From contig NW_023601433.1 in assembly GCF_014898055.3 (NCBI RefSeq), positions 90,796,038-90,860,037 on the forward strand: DNA of 64,000 bases. The letters are read 5' to 3'. Positions 52,301-64,000 of the stretch are shown here, in pieces. The position numbers and the translations under genes are program-made. The notes beneath the pieces were generated by a model, which searched no databases, was not told the origin of the DNA, and was given only the letters and a program-made list of their open reading frames with translations. The DNA comes from Talpa occidentalis (lineage: Eukaryota; Chordata; Mammalia; Eulipotyphla; Talpidae). How positions within the stretch are numbered: the stretch's first letter is position 1; each line of letters begins with the position of its first letter.

Positions 52301-54480
52301 CGGAGGGGAGCAGTGGATGAAACAGGAGAAGTCTACTGTGCCATATATGCAGCTCCCTGACTGGGAATCAGACTTAGGCCATAGTGGTGATTGTGCTGAG
52401 ACTTAACCCCTAGACCTCCAGGGAGGCCCCATTCTGTTTTGAATACAAACTGTAGATAAAAGGAAGAAGCAGAGAATCCAGCTAGTAGTGGCTGCTAATC
52501 CAAGTGATAATCCTTGCATAAATTAGTGCAGTAGAAATGGATGTTTTAAAAGTAGTTGTGGTATTTTATGTGTAGTTTAAGAGTAGATCCAACAAGTGAC
52601 ATGTTGGTTGTTGAACAAGAAAGAGAAAAAGACTGAAGGATAACTCCAGATTTTTGTCTTTAACAGTGGGAAATACAGAGGTACTGTTAGCTAAGATGCA
52701 GAATAGGAAGAAGTACAGTGTGAATATAATAGGCTATAGGTGCTGTTAGATAGTTGAATATAGGAATTTTGAATGTAGGTTAGTAATACAAGACAAAATG
52801 CAAAGTTGGCATGCTCCAGGTCTAAGTGCTCAGGATTACTCCATATACATCATCTCTTCAATGGCTCATCCTGCCCTTTATCTCTTAATTTTTATTTGTT
52901 GATCTCATTCAAATCTTTAATTAGCTTAGACATCTTTCCTGAACTTTAGACTCATTTGTCCAACTACTAAATCAACACTTTTATTTGGACGATTAATAAG
53001 TCTAAAAGTTAACATAGCCAAAATAGAGCTCTTAAATTTTCCCCATTTATCCAAACCTACATGAGTTACTGAATTTTCATGTCAGTAAATGTCTACACTG
53101 TTAACCTGATTGTTCAGTCCAGAAATCCTTGTCCTTCCATAATTTCCCTTTTTTTTTAATCTAATCCCATTTCTAATCCATGACAAAATTCTCTTGACGT
53201 TAAAAATGTATCTAGGATACAGCAACTTTTCATCACTGTCATCATGGCTAAACTGGTTCAGACCATCATCTTGAATGAGGCTTACTGTAGTAATTTCCTT
53301 CTTAGTTGTCTTTTACTCTTCATTTTTTTTTTTTTTTTTTTCTTGCTGCTCTATCTCTTCTTTCCAGAAGCTAAAATAAAAGTTGGGTCACATCACTCTT
53401 GTGCTTAAAATCCCTCAGTGATATTTTAGTTCTTTATTGTCCACATTTGACTATAACGTGAAATGAAAGTATTTCTAGTAGGTAAAATGTACATTTATCC
53501 TAAAAACAAGAGAATGAATCTCAAAATAGGAATAAAATATTTAAAGTTATGATGATTAAATTATTTTCGTTATTGTCATGCCCACTTCAAATTGCTATGA
53601 AACTTGATGACTTACAGATACATATAAGTAAATGAATTTTTTTAATGTAATATTTCCAATCTGAAACTCTTAGGATTCTAAAACTTTAGCAGCAAAGGAA
53701 AAAGAGGTTAAAAAGATAACAGATGGATTGAGCGCCCTTCAAGAAGCAAACAATAAAGATGCTGAAGCTTTGGCTGCTGCACAGCAGCATTTTAATGCTG
53801 TTTCCGCTGGCCTCTCCAGTAATGAAGATGGAGCAGAAGCGACTCTTGCTGGTCAAATGATGGCCTGTAAAAATGACATAAGTAAAGCTCAAACAGAAGC
53901 TAAACAGGTAAAATTTAAGTACCGTGTGATTGCAGTTTTTTTCATCAGAGAACTTGCTTCATATTATATGCTTTTGTCAATTATAAAATAATGAAAATGA
54001 TGGACTGTTTACTCAACCACTCTGTAACACCTTATACAATGAAATTCAAACATGCTGATACTAAATATTGGTGATGTTAATTTGTTAAGATGCTGCAAAA
54101 CATAAAATACTTTTGTAGGTTAACTGAAACTGTAAGTACAATAGTTTAGTCTGTCTGCTGCATTGTATGGAACATTGACAATTAGTCAGTTTATTCTCAT
54201 CCTTTGCCATCATAAAATTGATGTCTTAAGGCTTTAACAGGAAACCAAAAATGTCCTCTCCATTTCTGTGTCCACTACACCTAGTTTCTGAAACTACAAC
54301 ATCCTCCTTGGAAATATCTCTATCCCCATTCCAGTCTTTAGCTTCCCTAACTCTGATTTCTTAATCTTCAGAGTTTTTTCAGTTTATTGTGATGGCTTCA
54401 AATTTGTTCATTTAATGCAACTTAAAGTCTTATGAACACATAATTTGAGGGCAGAAAAGTGTGTGTGCATGCGTACAGAA

Positions 54481-54512
<32 letters not shown>

Positions 54513-57500
54513 TTATTTTTTTTTTTTTTTTTTAAATTAATAAATTTTATTTTTATATTTATTTGTTTTTTTAAGATTTATTTATACAAGCACTGGGTAC
54601 AGTCAGAAGCACAGGAGGGTGAGAGAATTCACCAGAGCCAGAGCGGGGAACAGAACAGGCAGAGTGAAGAACTACACTGCTGAGGGGAGCAGCAGGCGGC
54701 AGGAGAGGTCTGCGTGCCATGTGGGACCCTCGCCTGGTGGCCGGGGATCGAACCGGCACTGCAGAGGCTGCGGGCAGCTTCGCAACCCAGCGCTCAACCG
54801 CTGCGCCACCAGGGAGGCCCCACGTACAGAATTATTTTTTAAGGAGCACTCATCATTAAAAAAAAAAATACACCTATGTTTTTGTATATTAATCCCATTC
54901 AAAGTTTTATATATTTGCAACATTTTTTTTCAAAAATAGTGCTTACAAAAACATATCAATAGCAGAATACTTCAAAGTTTGGTCAGTTATTCTGTTAACT
55001 AATTTTATGTGGGGAAAAACCCACTACTGTTCAGTTTCAGAGGATACGCCCTCCTAGCCTTCTTGGTCTCAGAAAACTAGCTCATGGTTTTAAGGAATAG
55101 TGCTCAATTATATAAACCTAAGACTCCTGAAATTTCAGAACTTCTAGCAGAATTTTAAATATCAGACCATAGCAGTTAAATTTCTGTCAGTTTCACTTTC
55201 CTACATAATTTTATTTCTCATTGCTCAATAAAGCGTCTCCTCTTCTCAGTTATATAACACCCAAATAGATACAAATACAAATGTGCATACCTCAGTGCAA
55301 AGGAAGACAAGTAGACTTGTGGATTTTGAGCTTTTTGTTGTGGTTTTAACTGGCTAATGAGTTATTTTTAATATAATTTTTGAACTCTTGTTATTCTTAC
55401 AAGTATTAAAAATATAGACTTAAATTGAAAATTATTTAATGACTTATGTTAATTAAGCATGTATTGGTTTTGTGCGTGTTTTTTTAGGAGAAAATACTGG
55501 GAAATGATTGCTATGTTGAAATACTAATCCAAATGACCTAACAGTTACATTTTCAAGACTGATGTCTTTTAATTTAACCAATCTGAGTCTGGCTAGTACT
55601 GTCTACCTCTTATGTAGTTTGTTACATCTTTCTATTACAGGCTCAGATGAAGTTGAAACATGCCCAACAAGAATTAAAGACTAAACAAGCTGAAGTAAAG
55701 AAGATGGATAGTGGCTATAAGAAGGATCAAGATGCTTTAGAGGCAGTGAGGAAACTTAAAGACAAACTCGAAGCTGAAATGAAAAAGCTAAATTATGAAG
55801 GTTTGCCTTTAAAAACATGTAGTAAATCATTATAAGGAAGTGATTGTTGACAGAAACTAAGTTTAAGGAAATAGCAAGTAGGAAAAAATTTTTACCCTAT
55901 TAATGGGTGTTAGTGTAATAACTATTCGTAAATAGTCCCCAAAATATCTAGGTATAAAACAGCACTTGGAATTTTTGAAATATCAGTACTGAGATATTAA
56001 TGTTTATTCAATACCACTTGATGACTCAGAAATAATAGTTGTATATTTCTATAGTAGCATTCAGTTCATGTGTTGTTTCTTGGAATGAAAATTGTGTTAT
56101 TGAAAATAATGTCTACTTGACACTTGATAGGAATTTGTTAAGTATGCTTTTTATTTAGTACTTATCAGAAATTATTTTGCTACCAAAAATATTTTTGAAA
56201 TAGAGGTTTCTAGTATTTCCTTAGATCAGAATAGTTGAATTTTTTTAAAACTTCATTTCAATTTACTTATGATTTACTGTTCAGAAAACAAGGAGGAAAA
56301 CCTTTTGGAAAGGCGCAGGCGGTTGTCTCGTGATATCAGTAGATTGAAGGAAACATACGAAGCTCTCTTGGCCAGATTTCCCAACCTTCGATTTGCATAC
56401 AGGTAACAGATTTAAACCTTAAATTTTAACATAGTAATAACCAAGATAAACTTTTAGTTGGAAGACAATCTGGAGATGTTATTAATGTTAAGATATTTGT
56501 ATGAGAATTACTGTTTTTCAAAAAACTGCTCTTCCTTATGTAATGAGCTGTTTCAGATGTTGAATGGGAAAATTATTGCGTAATAAAATGGCTACCAATT
56601 TAATCTCAATCCAGTTTTTTTTAATTTTTTTTTTTTTAATTTTTAAAGATTTATTTTTATTTATTTATACAAGCACTGGGTACAGTCAGAAGCGCGGGAG
56701 GGTGAGAGAATTCACCAGAGCCAGAGCGGGGAGCAGAGCAGGCAGAAGGATCGAAGTATACTGCTGAGGGGAGCAGCGGGCGGCAGGAAAGGTCTGCGCG
56801 CCATGTGGGACCCTCCTCCGGAGGCCGGGGAGCAGCCGGGGATTGAACCAGCGCTGCAGAGGCTGCGGGCAGCTTCGCAACCCAGCGCTCAACTGCTGCG
56901 CCACCGAGGAGGCCTTCAACCAGTTTCTTAAAAGTTATTTTATCAATGTTAAATATTAACATTTTAAAAACTTTATGAATTTTTTCCATGGAAAATTTAT
57001 AGCAATGTATGTATGAATGACTATAGCAATGTATGTATTCTATGTATGACTAAAAACATTAAAATTATTTATTACATTAAAAACAATATACTGGGGAACT
57101 TTTGATTGATTTAAAGCAATAACTGACTAGTCATCTGGAACATTCAGTTTTTAAGACAACATGCTTCACCTGTGTTCATGTCAATTAAATATGTTTTCAG
57201 AAAAGCTCTTGACTAATAAAGGACAACTTTTTCTATTTTTTCTAGCTAAAGATTGATTTTTGTCAACTTTTCTATTTTAGGGATCCAGAGAAGAACTGGA
57301 ATAGAAATTGTGTGAAAGGACTGGTAGCTTCCCTGATAAGTGTGAAAGACACTTCTGCAACCACAGCTTTAGAATTGGTAGCAGGGGAGCGGCTTTACAA
57401 TGTTGTAGTAGATACAGAGGTAAATACAGAGAATTTGTAATTGTTATTTAGATTGAAATATCATGTACTGCTAGAAGAATTGGGTACTTTCTTGATGTTT

Positions 57501-59609
57501 TAAGTTTCTCCCAAGGTTGCTTATTTTTACATGCTATTCACTCATTTACTTTCTGATTTTATTATTGATTATATTTACTTGTGTTCCAGTGGTGATGTCA
57601 TGCTTAATTAGGAGTTTTGAATGCATATTATCAATCCTGGGCATTTGGTTGTTACGCATGGAAGGCAATAAAAATTTGATTATGAATTCCTAAACAATCA
57701 CTCCTTCCATTTGGATATTTTCTGTCATCAATAATTTTTTTTTTCAAATGAACATTGTTTTAGGTTACTGGAAAAAAACTACTAGAAAAAGGGGAATTGA
57801 AGCGTCGATATACTATAATTCCACTCAATAAAATTTCAGCCAGATGTATTGCTCCAGAAACTCTGAGAGTTGCTCAGAATCTTGTAAGTCTTTATTTTTT
57901 TCTGCATCTTTATTAGAGGACATTAATTAAGAATAGGGGAGTAATCATGTAGAATCAAAAAATACTGTGTTACCATGCTTTAAAAAATTGTAACAAAATA
58001 GATTTGGTTTTTATTCAGTTAGATGGAAAGTAAAGATAAATGTCAGACTAGAATTCTTCTTGGTATTTCAGTGTGTAATAAATCTTAAGTCAAACCATCT
58101 GACTATCAACTGATATTAAACATGAAATTTCTGATTTCTGAAATAGCTAAAGTTATAGAGCTTAAATACCAGAATTCTCCATGTTTTTGTTTCATGTCAG
58201 GCAGCTTTACACTGCCCACAGGGGCAACAATTACGGAAAATATCCATCAGTTTTATAGTCACGAAGCCGATCACTAGGATATCCAGTCAGCTGCTGAGGT
58301 AGATCTAAAGTGGCATGCCTACTAGTTAAAAAAAAAAAAAAAAAGATAGATGAGTACAGAAGGTAGATATAAAGGACTAGTATCGCTGTGTGGTATTGGT
58401 TAAAAACATAAAGCCAATCATAATGTCCAGCAGCACTATCAGTTTGTTAATGGCACAGGCATTCCAGGTGTGTAAATATAAAGTGCAATTCTATGAAACT
58501 GATAAATACATTTGTAATTAAGATACTAAAATATAGTACACTTGCTGAAATTGAGAAATCTTTAATGAAATAATCTCAAAATCCAGTTGTGTCCATAATA
58601 TCAAAAGGAGGATAAGTACAGAGTAAGTGAAAGGTGGAATTTGGGTTAGTATTTCCTTTGCTTTGAAAAATCACCTTTGGGTGGTCTCCAAAACTTAGAA
58701 AGGCACTTCAGCCTTGGGTGAAGTCCTGGCCTCTAAGTAAATTGGAATCTCAAATAACAACAAAAATAGTTCCACTTAGATCTCTTAACCAGATTTAGAT
58801 AATGGTAACTGTTCTGTCAAACAAATGCTGAACATACCTTACCCAGTGCTACTTTCATTGTGATTTCTGCTGCTGCTCTTAAACTCCATAAAGGATAGTG
58901 ATACAAAGTTCTTAAGAACAAGTTTTTCTAAAAAGAACAAGTTGTTCTGCTCATCTTAGTTAAAAAGGAAAAAGGGCAGAGACAGACATTATTACCAGGA
59001 TAAGAGAGTTGTATCAAAACAAAGGGATGAGGGGCTAAAAAATTTTTAAGGGGAGCATTTTTTGCAATTGTGTTAACTCGATCCATTGCTGTGCTTTAAT
59101 TAAAGTAGTATGCAAATAGTCCATTTTTAATTCAGAAAACTTGGTAGTGGCTCCTACTTAGTAGAAATTCTTGTAATGCTTGGTACTTTCATTGTGTTTT
59201 ACTTACTAGTAGATCTTTCAGTGTTTAAACATGAAATTTTTTCCCCTAAACTATTGAATTTTCTGTTAGTATTTTTTAAATTTCAAAAGTAATACAGTAC
59301 TAAATATAGATTATTTTAATTTTTATTTTAATTCTTTGTGGTTTATAAATATATTTGAAGGGAGAGGACAAGTATAAACTGTGACATAATCTATTTCCTT
59401 ACAGGTTGGCCCTAACAATGTTCATGTGGCTCTATCCCTGGTTGACTACAAACCAGAACTTCAGAAAGCAATGGAATTTGTCTTTGGAACAACATTTGTT
59501 TGTGACAGTATGGACAATGCAAAAAAAGTGGCTTTTGATAAAAGGATAATGACTAGAACTGTAACTCTAGGAGGTGACATATTTGATCCTCATGGGACAT
59601 TAAGTGGAG
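49233..59609 (+). CDS. SMC2: SMC2 (condensin ATPase subunit), ten internal exons, partial
   Basis: Exons: 49233-49343, 49786-49830, 51028-51261, 51438-51587, 53674-53907, 55641-55800, 56285-56402, 57281-57419, 57764-57883 and 59405-59609. They total 1516 bases with consistent phases, no frameshift and consensus splice sites. SMC2 pairs with SMC4 in condensin I and II and drives mitotic chromosome compaction. The visible part is about residues 161-665: the end of the N-terminal head, the first coiled-coil arm and most of the hinge. The Walker A and Q-loop exons (residues 1-160) should lie upstream but are absent from this contig. The second coiled coil and Walker B head lie beyond 64000. Intron phases and lack of damage argue against a processed pseudogene. 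Confidence 0.96.
49371..49640 (-). mobile_element. tRNA-derived SINE, SMC2 intron
   Basis: Reversed young copy starting only about 30 bases after an exon donor. TATATRAAATGT-like flanks. Confidence 0.92.
49786..49830 (+). CDS. SMC2: SMC2 exon, 15 codons
   Basis: Micro-exon encoding [15 protein letters not shown]. Acceptor TTTTTTAG, donor GAG/GTATAC. In phase with both neighbours. Confidence 0.94.
51028..51261 (+). CDS. SMC2: SMC2 exon, 78 codons
   Basis: Encodes [20 protein letters not shown] and downstream coiled-coil heptads. Donor AAG/GTTAGG. Confidence 0.96.
51438..51587 (+). CDS. SMC2: SMC2 exon, 50 codons
   Basis: Encodes [20 protein letters not shown] and further coiled coil. Donor GAG/GTAAGC. 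Confidence 0.96.
52205..52430 (-). mobile_element. tRNA-derived SINE, old, SMC2 intron
   Basis: Diverged reversed copy (AGAAGAACTGGGGTGTAAGC ... CCAGGGAGGCCCC). The tail is replaced by a GT-rich stretch. Confidence 0.75.
53674..53907 (+). CDS. SMC2: SMC2 exon, 78 codons
   Basis: Encodes [20 protein letters not shown] and [20 protein letters not shown]. Donor CAG/GTAAAA. Confidence 0.96.
54487..54820 (-). mobile_element. tRNA-derived SINE with long T-rich tail, SMC2 intron
   Basis: Reversed copy whose tail is expanded into TTTA and T runs at 54487-54560. CGTACAGAATTATTT lies on both sides as the target-site duplication. Confidence 0.92.
55641..55800 (+). CDS. SMC2: SMC2 exon, 53 codons plus one base
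   Basis: Encodes [20 protein letters not shown] and downstream coiled coil, ending NYE. Donor AAG/GTTTGC. Confidence 0.96.
56285..56402 (+). CDS. SMC2: SMC2 exon, coiled coil to hinge
   Basis: Encodes [20 protein letters not shown] and RFPNLRFAY. Acceptor ACTGTTCAG, donor CAG/GTAACA. Confidence 0.96.
56613..56914 (-). mobile_element. tRNA-derived SINE, young, SMC2 intron
   Basis: Reversed copy with TTCAACCAGTTT- and TCAATCCAGTTT-like flanks. Confidence 0.92.
57281..57419 (+). CDS. SMC2: SMC2 exon, hinge start
   Basis: Encodes [20 protein letters not shown] and [18 protein letters not shown], the start of the SMC hinge dimerisation domain. Confidence 0.97.
57764..57883 (+). CDS. SMC2: SMC2 exon, hinge
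   Basis: Encodes [20 protein letters not shown]. 40 codons, phase 0. Donor CTT/GTAAGT. Confidence 0.97.
57884..59404. other. SMC2 intron, no gene recognised
   Basis: Unique AT-rich intron. Bases 58195-58345 end in a 17-A run and could be an old retrocopy tail, but the source is unknown. Confidence 0.4.
59405..59609 (+). CDS. SMC2: SMC2 exon, hinge end
   Basis: Encodes [40 protein letters not shown] and [13 protein letters not shown]. Last SMC2 exon visible. The next intron exceeds 4.3 kb. Confidence 0.97.
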
Positions 59610-59920
59610 GTAGGTTTTATATTATTTTGTCCTTGTAATCCTGTGTGGGCAATAGGATGGGGGGGGCTTTCTTTTTCATTTTATTATTTTAAGGAGAATA
59701 GTGGAGTTGGTGGTTTAGTCCTAATCTTTGGTTAGAACCAGGACTAAAACCCAGGTTTTATGCTTACAAGCAAATAATCTAATTCCAGTATCTTGATGGA
59801 AATCTAAGGATTGAATTTATACTTTAAATACTTACCACATGACACATAATTAATATTGATAATCATACAGTGTCTTTTTATACCTCAAGGAATTCAGTCT
59901 AGTAAAAAATCCTGTTTCTT

Positions 59921-60191
59921 TTTTATTTTAGCTTTATTTTTAATTATGCATACAATAATTGGGGAGTAGGCCAAGTTGCGGGGGATGGTAATGAGAGGAT
60001 TCAGCAGGGACTAAGTAGGGAGCAGAACAGGTGGACCTACTGAAATACACTGTTAAGGGGAGCAGCGGGCAAGAGAGGAGAGGTCTGCTACACCATTTGG
60101 GATAGCTCTCTGGCCAGGAATCAGACTCATGTCACATGGCTGGTGATAGCTTGATAGTGCTGAGAATTCACCCCGCTCCACCAGGGAGGCC
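59921..60191 (-). mobile_element. tRNA-derived SINE, old
   Basis: Diverged reversed copy flanked by CCTGTTTCT on both sides. Confidence 0.82.
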
Positions 60192-60320
60192 CTGTTTCTC
60201 TTATTCATCTCAAATGAAAGTATACTGTTTATTTTCTCTTGTTTTCTGTCCTATCAGGATAGTTTAGTCACTGGAGAATTCAAGTCTTTATTAAGTACAT
60301 ATTTAGTGTAACTACCCACT

Positions 60321-60577
60321 TTTTTTTTTTTAAGATTTTATTTTTGCATAGAAGAACTGGGGTGAAGGTCAGAGGTGCGTGGGCTGAGAGGATTCACCCC
60401 AGAGTAGGGAGCAGAGCAAGTTGATTTACTGTAATACACTGCTAAGGGCATCAGCGGGTGAGGCAGAAGAGGTCTTTCTGCACTATATGTGGGTTAGCTC
60501 CATGGCTAGGGATCATACTCTGGGCCATCAGAGTCAAAGAGCTGAGACTTAACCCCTATGCCACCAGGGAGGTCCCA
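60321..60577 (-). mobile_element. tRNA-derived SINE, old
   Basis: Diverged reversed copy with AACTACCCA on both sides. Confidence 0.82.
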
Positions 60578-60723
60578 ACTACCCAGTTCTATAGGAAACA
60601 CGTTAACTTCTAAATTGTGTTTATGCCACTCCTGTCAAAAGTTAAAAAAACAAAACACAAAACAAATCTTCCCTTAAGGTGGTGCTTTAGAAAGGAATTC
60701 TTAGTAGTTGATCATATTTTTCT

Positions 60724-61006
60724 TTTTTAAAGATTTATTTTTTTTCATTTATGCATACAAGAACTGGGGAGTAGGTCAGAGGCATGGGGGTGGAGGGGCT
60801 GGGGAGGGAGGGATGAGAGGATTCACTAGAGATCGTGGAGCAGAACAGGCCTATCTACTGAAATACACTGCTGAGGGGAACTGCGGGTAAGACCGGGGAG
60901 GTCTGCTGTGCCATGTGGGTTAGTTCCCTGACTGGGAATTGAACTCATGCTATAGTGGCTTAGCTTAAAAGTACTGAGACTTAACCCTTGTGCCACTAGG
61001 AAGGCC
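60724..61006 (-). mobile_element. tRNA-derived SINE, old
   Basis: Reversed copy with GATCATATTTTTCTT on both sides. Confidence 0.88.
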
Positions 61007-61758
61007 GGATCATATTTTTCTTGTTCCAATATTTGTCAAATGTTTCCAGGTCTTTGTCAAGTGATCATGTAATAATAACAAACACTGACTAGTATTATGT
61101 TCCAGGCAGTATTGTAAGGCTGTTGGTGCTAGCCACATGTGGTTCTTTACATTTTACATTTTTAGTAAACTAAAAATCATTACTTTAGCTATACTGGTCA
61201 CATTTCGAGGGCTCATTAATCACGGTGGTTAATAGGTAACTGGATAATAGTCATAAGGGACATGTCTCTCATTCTATAAAGCCTTATTCTAAAGACTTCA
61301 GATAATTAACTCTTTGAATCTTTGTAACAAATAAGAAGTAGACATATTACTATAAAAAATGCAGTTGTAGGAATTAAGATACAGATTGGTTAAGTAACTT
61401 ACTAGTAACTGACAAAACTCAGAATTTCAATTTAGATAGTATGATTTCAGAGTTTGTACTTTTAACCAGTAGGCTATATAGTGCCTCTTGAGATATCAAG
61501 TGACTCAGTGTGTTTATTTTTTTTTAATCGAGATGTAATGGACAAATAACATTAGTTTCAGGTATACAGCATAATTTAGATACTTGTATATATTTCAAAA
61601 TTATAGAAGTATTAATCTGTCATCTTTTTGTTACATTCTGTTATATTCTTTGTGCTAACAGTTTAAGTATGACTGTTCTACAACTCTCAAATATACAACA
61701 CGGTTTTATTAATCATAGTATTCCCATACTGTGTACATTATATCCCAGTGACATTTTA

Positions 61759-62027
61759 TTTATTTATTTTTAAAGATTTCATTTATACAAGAACCGGGGT
61801 ACAGGCCAGATTCGCGGGAGGAGGAGAGGATTCATCAGAGACAGAGCAGGGAACAGAACAGGCAGACTGACGAAATACACTGCAGAGGGGAGCAGCGGGC
61901 ACGACAGGCGAGGTCTGCTGCGCCATGTGGGACCGTCGCCAGCCGGCCGGGATAGAACCGGGCGCTGCAGAGGTTGCGGACAGCTTCATAATGCTGTGCT
62001 CAACCACCTGCACCACCAGGGGAGGCC
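61759..62027 (-). mobile_element. tRNA-derived SINE nested in old L1
   Basis: Reversed copy with GTGACATTT on both sides. Confidence 0.9.
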
Positions 62028-62637
62028 CGTGACATTTATTTTATAACTACAAGTTTATATCTTTGGACAACCTTTACCATTTTTTCACCAGCCACCTCTG
62101 GCAACCACCAATCTGTTCTTGTCTGTGAGGTTGCTTGGTTGGTGTGTTTTTGTTCTCTTTCAGCCCTCACACATATAAATGAGATCACATAGTATTTCTC
62201 TTTTCTTTGACTTATTTCACTTACAATAATGAGTGCCTTTGCTGTCCATCCATGTTGTCACAAAAAAGCCAGGTTTCTTTTTTTATGACAAGATAATGTT
62301 CCATTTTGCCTCTGTATGCGGGCATACCACATTGTCTTTATGCATTCATCCATCACTGGGCACTTAGGTTCTTGCCTATCTTGGCTATTGTGAATTATGA
62401 TACAATGGGCAGAGGGTTGCAGATCTCTTGAGTTAGTGTTTTCAATTTCTTCAGATAAATAACTAGATTGTTTTCTTTAGATAAATAACTGGAAGTGGAG
62501 TTGGTAGATTATATGATAATTGTTTTTAACTTTTGAGAGATACCTCCATAGTCTTCCGTAGAGTCCACACTAATTTATATTCCCACCAGTGTTGGACAGA
62601 AGTTCCTTTTTTGCCTCATCCTCTAGCACTTGTTATT

Positions 62638-62909
62638 TTATTTTATTTTAAAGATTTATTTATTTATGCTACAAGAACCAGGGTATGGGTCAGAGGTGTG
62701 GAGGGTGAGAAGATTGACCAGAGACAGAGTGGGGAACAGAACAGGCAGATTGACTGAAATACACTGCTGAGGGGAGCAGTGGTTGAGACAGGAAAGGTCT
62801 GCTGCGCCATGTGGGTAGCTCCCTGGCTGGGGATCAAACTTGTGCTGCAGTGGCTGCAGATAGCTTCATAGCAAGGGGTTCTTAACCCCTTGCGCCACCA
62901 GGGAGGCCC
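62638..62909 (-). mobile_element. tRNA-derived SINE nested in old L1
   Basis: Reversed copy with CTAGCA(A)CTTGTTATTT on both sides. Confidence 0.9.
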
Positions 62910-64000
62910 TAGCAACTTGTTATTTCTAGTCTTTTTGAGAAAAGCCATTCTAGTAGCTGAGAGGTAATATTTCAGTGTAGTTTTGATTTGCATTTCTCTG
63001 GCAATTAGTGATGTTGAGCCACCTTTTCATGTATACCTGTTAGCCATCTTTATGTCATCTTTGGAAAAATAGTCTATTCATATCTGCCCGTCTTTAAATC
63101 AGATTGGGTTTTTTTGCTGTTGAGTTATATGAGTTCTTTGTGTGTTTTGGATATTGATCCATTATCAGATAGGATTTGCAAATATTTTCTCCCATTTTAT
63201 AGGCTGCCTTTTCAATATTGAGTTTTCTTTGAAGAAGCTTTTTTAGTTTGATGTAGACCCACTTTGTATTAGATCCAAAAAAATCACCAAAACCAGTGTC
63301 AAGGAACTTTTACCAATTATGTTTCTTCTAGGAGTTTTATGGTGTCAGTTCTTACATTTAAGCCTTTACGCCAATTTGAGTTAATTGCTGTGTGTGGTGT
63401 AAGAGAGTGGTCAAGTTTCATTCTTTTGACTCTGACTGTCCAATTTTCCCAATACCATTTACTTAAGAAACTGCTCTTTCTCCATTGTATATGGCTCCAT
63501 TCTGGGCTTTCTCTTCTGTTCCATTGATCTGTGCTTTTATGACAATGCTGTACTGTCTTGATTACTACAGCTTGGTAATATAGTTTGAAATTAGGGACTA
63601 TGATACTTCCAGCTTTGTCTTTCCCCAACTTTGCTTTGACTATGGGGTCTTATGGTTCCATATAATTTTTTTGATTATTTGCTCCCTTTCTGTGAAAAGT
63701 GCTATCAGAATTTTGATGAGAATTGCATTGGATTGTATTGCTTTGGATCTAAATTGCTTTGGGTGTATGGACAGTTTACAATATGAATTTTTCTAATTAA
63801 TAAGCATGTAATACCTACATTTATTTGTTTTCAGTTTTTTTCATAAATGTCTTATAGTTTGGAGCATAGGTCTTTGAACACTTTGGTTAAGTTTATTCCT
63901 AGGTATTCTTTTTGATGCAGTTGTAAGAGGGAGTGTTTACTTAATTTCTTTTTCGGTTGATTGGTATTGAAATTTATTGGTATTTTGGAGCTGTTGGTTT

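Larger units (their letters stand above)
61505..64000 (-). mobile_element. Old L1, antisense, runs off the window
   Basis: Diverged L1 3' untranslated and ORF2 sequence in reverse (ACCAGTGTTGGACAGAAGTTCC, ATTCTTTTGACTCTGACTGTCC). Decayed minus-strand frames at 63628-63317. Interrupted by two SINEs. Confidence 0.85.

Noticed and set aside
58195..58345. Possible processed pseudogene ending in an A-run
   Set aside because: I could not identify a parent gene or a target-site duplication, so it is only noted within the intron entry.
49233..59609. SMC2 retrocopy or pseudogene
   Set aside because: Introns with consensus sites, correct phases and no frameshift show this is the true gene.

Overview
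This window is placental mammal genomic DNA. It has GT-AG introns, CpG islands, L1 LINE copies in several age classes and about 30 copies of one tRNA-derived SINE. I cannot name the species. The SINE resembles none of the common rodent, primate, carnivore or ruminant SINEs I know, and a laurasiatherian host is only a guess. Two 100-base N runs (23960-24059 and 42559-42658) split the window into three contigs.

Contig 1 (1-23959) has no intact gene. It has a subtelomere-like character: two very GC-rich CpG islands (about 4540-5690 and 7553-9020) with a five-unit TTAGGG array (7523-7552) at the edge of the second. A minus-strand relic of PRDM9/PRDM7 lies at about 9940-10675. One exon is intact, the PR/SET exons are missing and the zinc-finger array is reduced and frameshifted. 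Next come a 107-bp purine-rich tandem repeat (about 12420-14815, with a second small block at 17738-18083), two antisense L1 3' ends, a solo LTR inserted in one of those L1s, and a sense L1 ORF2 fragment that runs into the first gap.

Contig 2 (24060-42558) carries ANKLE2 on the plus strand: 13 recognisable exons from the start codon in a CpG island to the C-terminus. ANKLE2 is a LEM-domain, ankyrin-repeat protein of the inner nuclear membrane and ER, needed for BAF dephosphorylation and nuclear envelope reassembly. All splice sites look usable, but at least five single-base deletions relative to the family frame break the assembled reading frame.

Contig 3 (42659-64000) begins inside an antisense, nearly full-length L1. 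It then holds ten consecutive intact exons of SMC2 (condensin ATPase subunit, plus strand), covering about residues 161-665. The ATPase N-terminus should lie upstream but is absent, and the C-terminal half lies beyond the window. ANKLE2 and SMC2 are on different human chromosomes (12q24 and 9q31), so the second gap is either a scaffolding misjoin or a lineage-specific rearrangement that hides at least five exons.

No new multi-gene system is visible. The points most worth following are the PRDM9 relic, the 107-bp satellite, the T+ type SINE with its strong antisense bias inside both genes, and the assembly and frameshift problems around ANKLE2.
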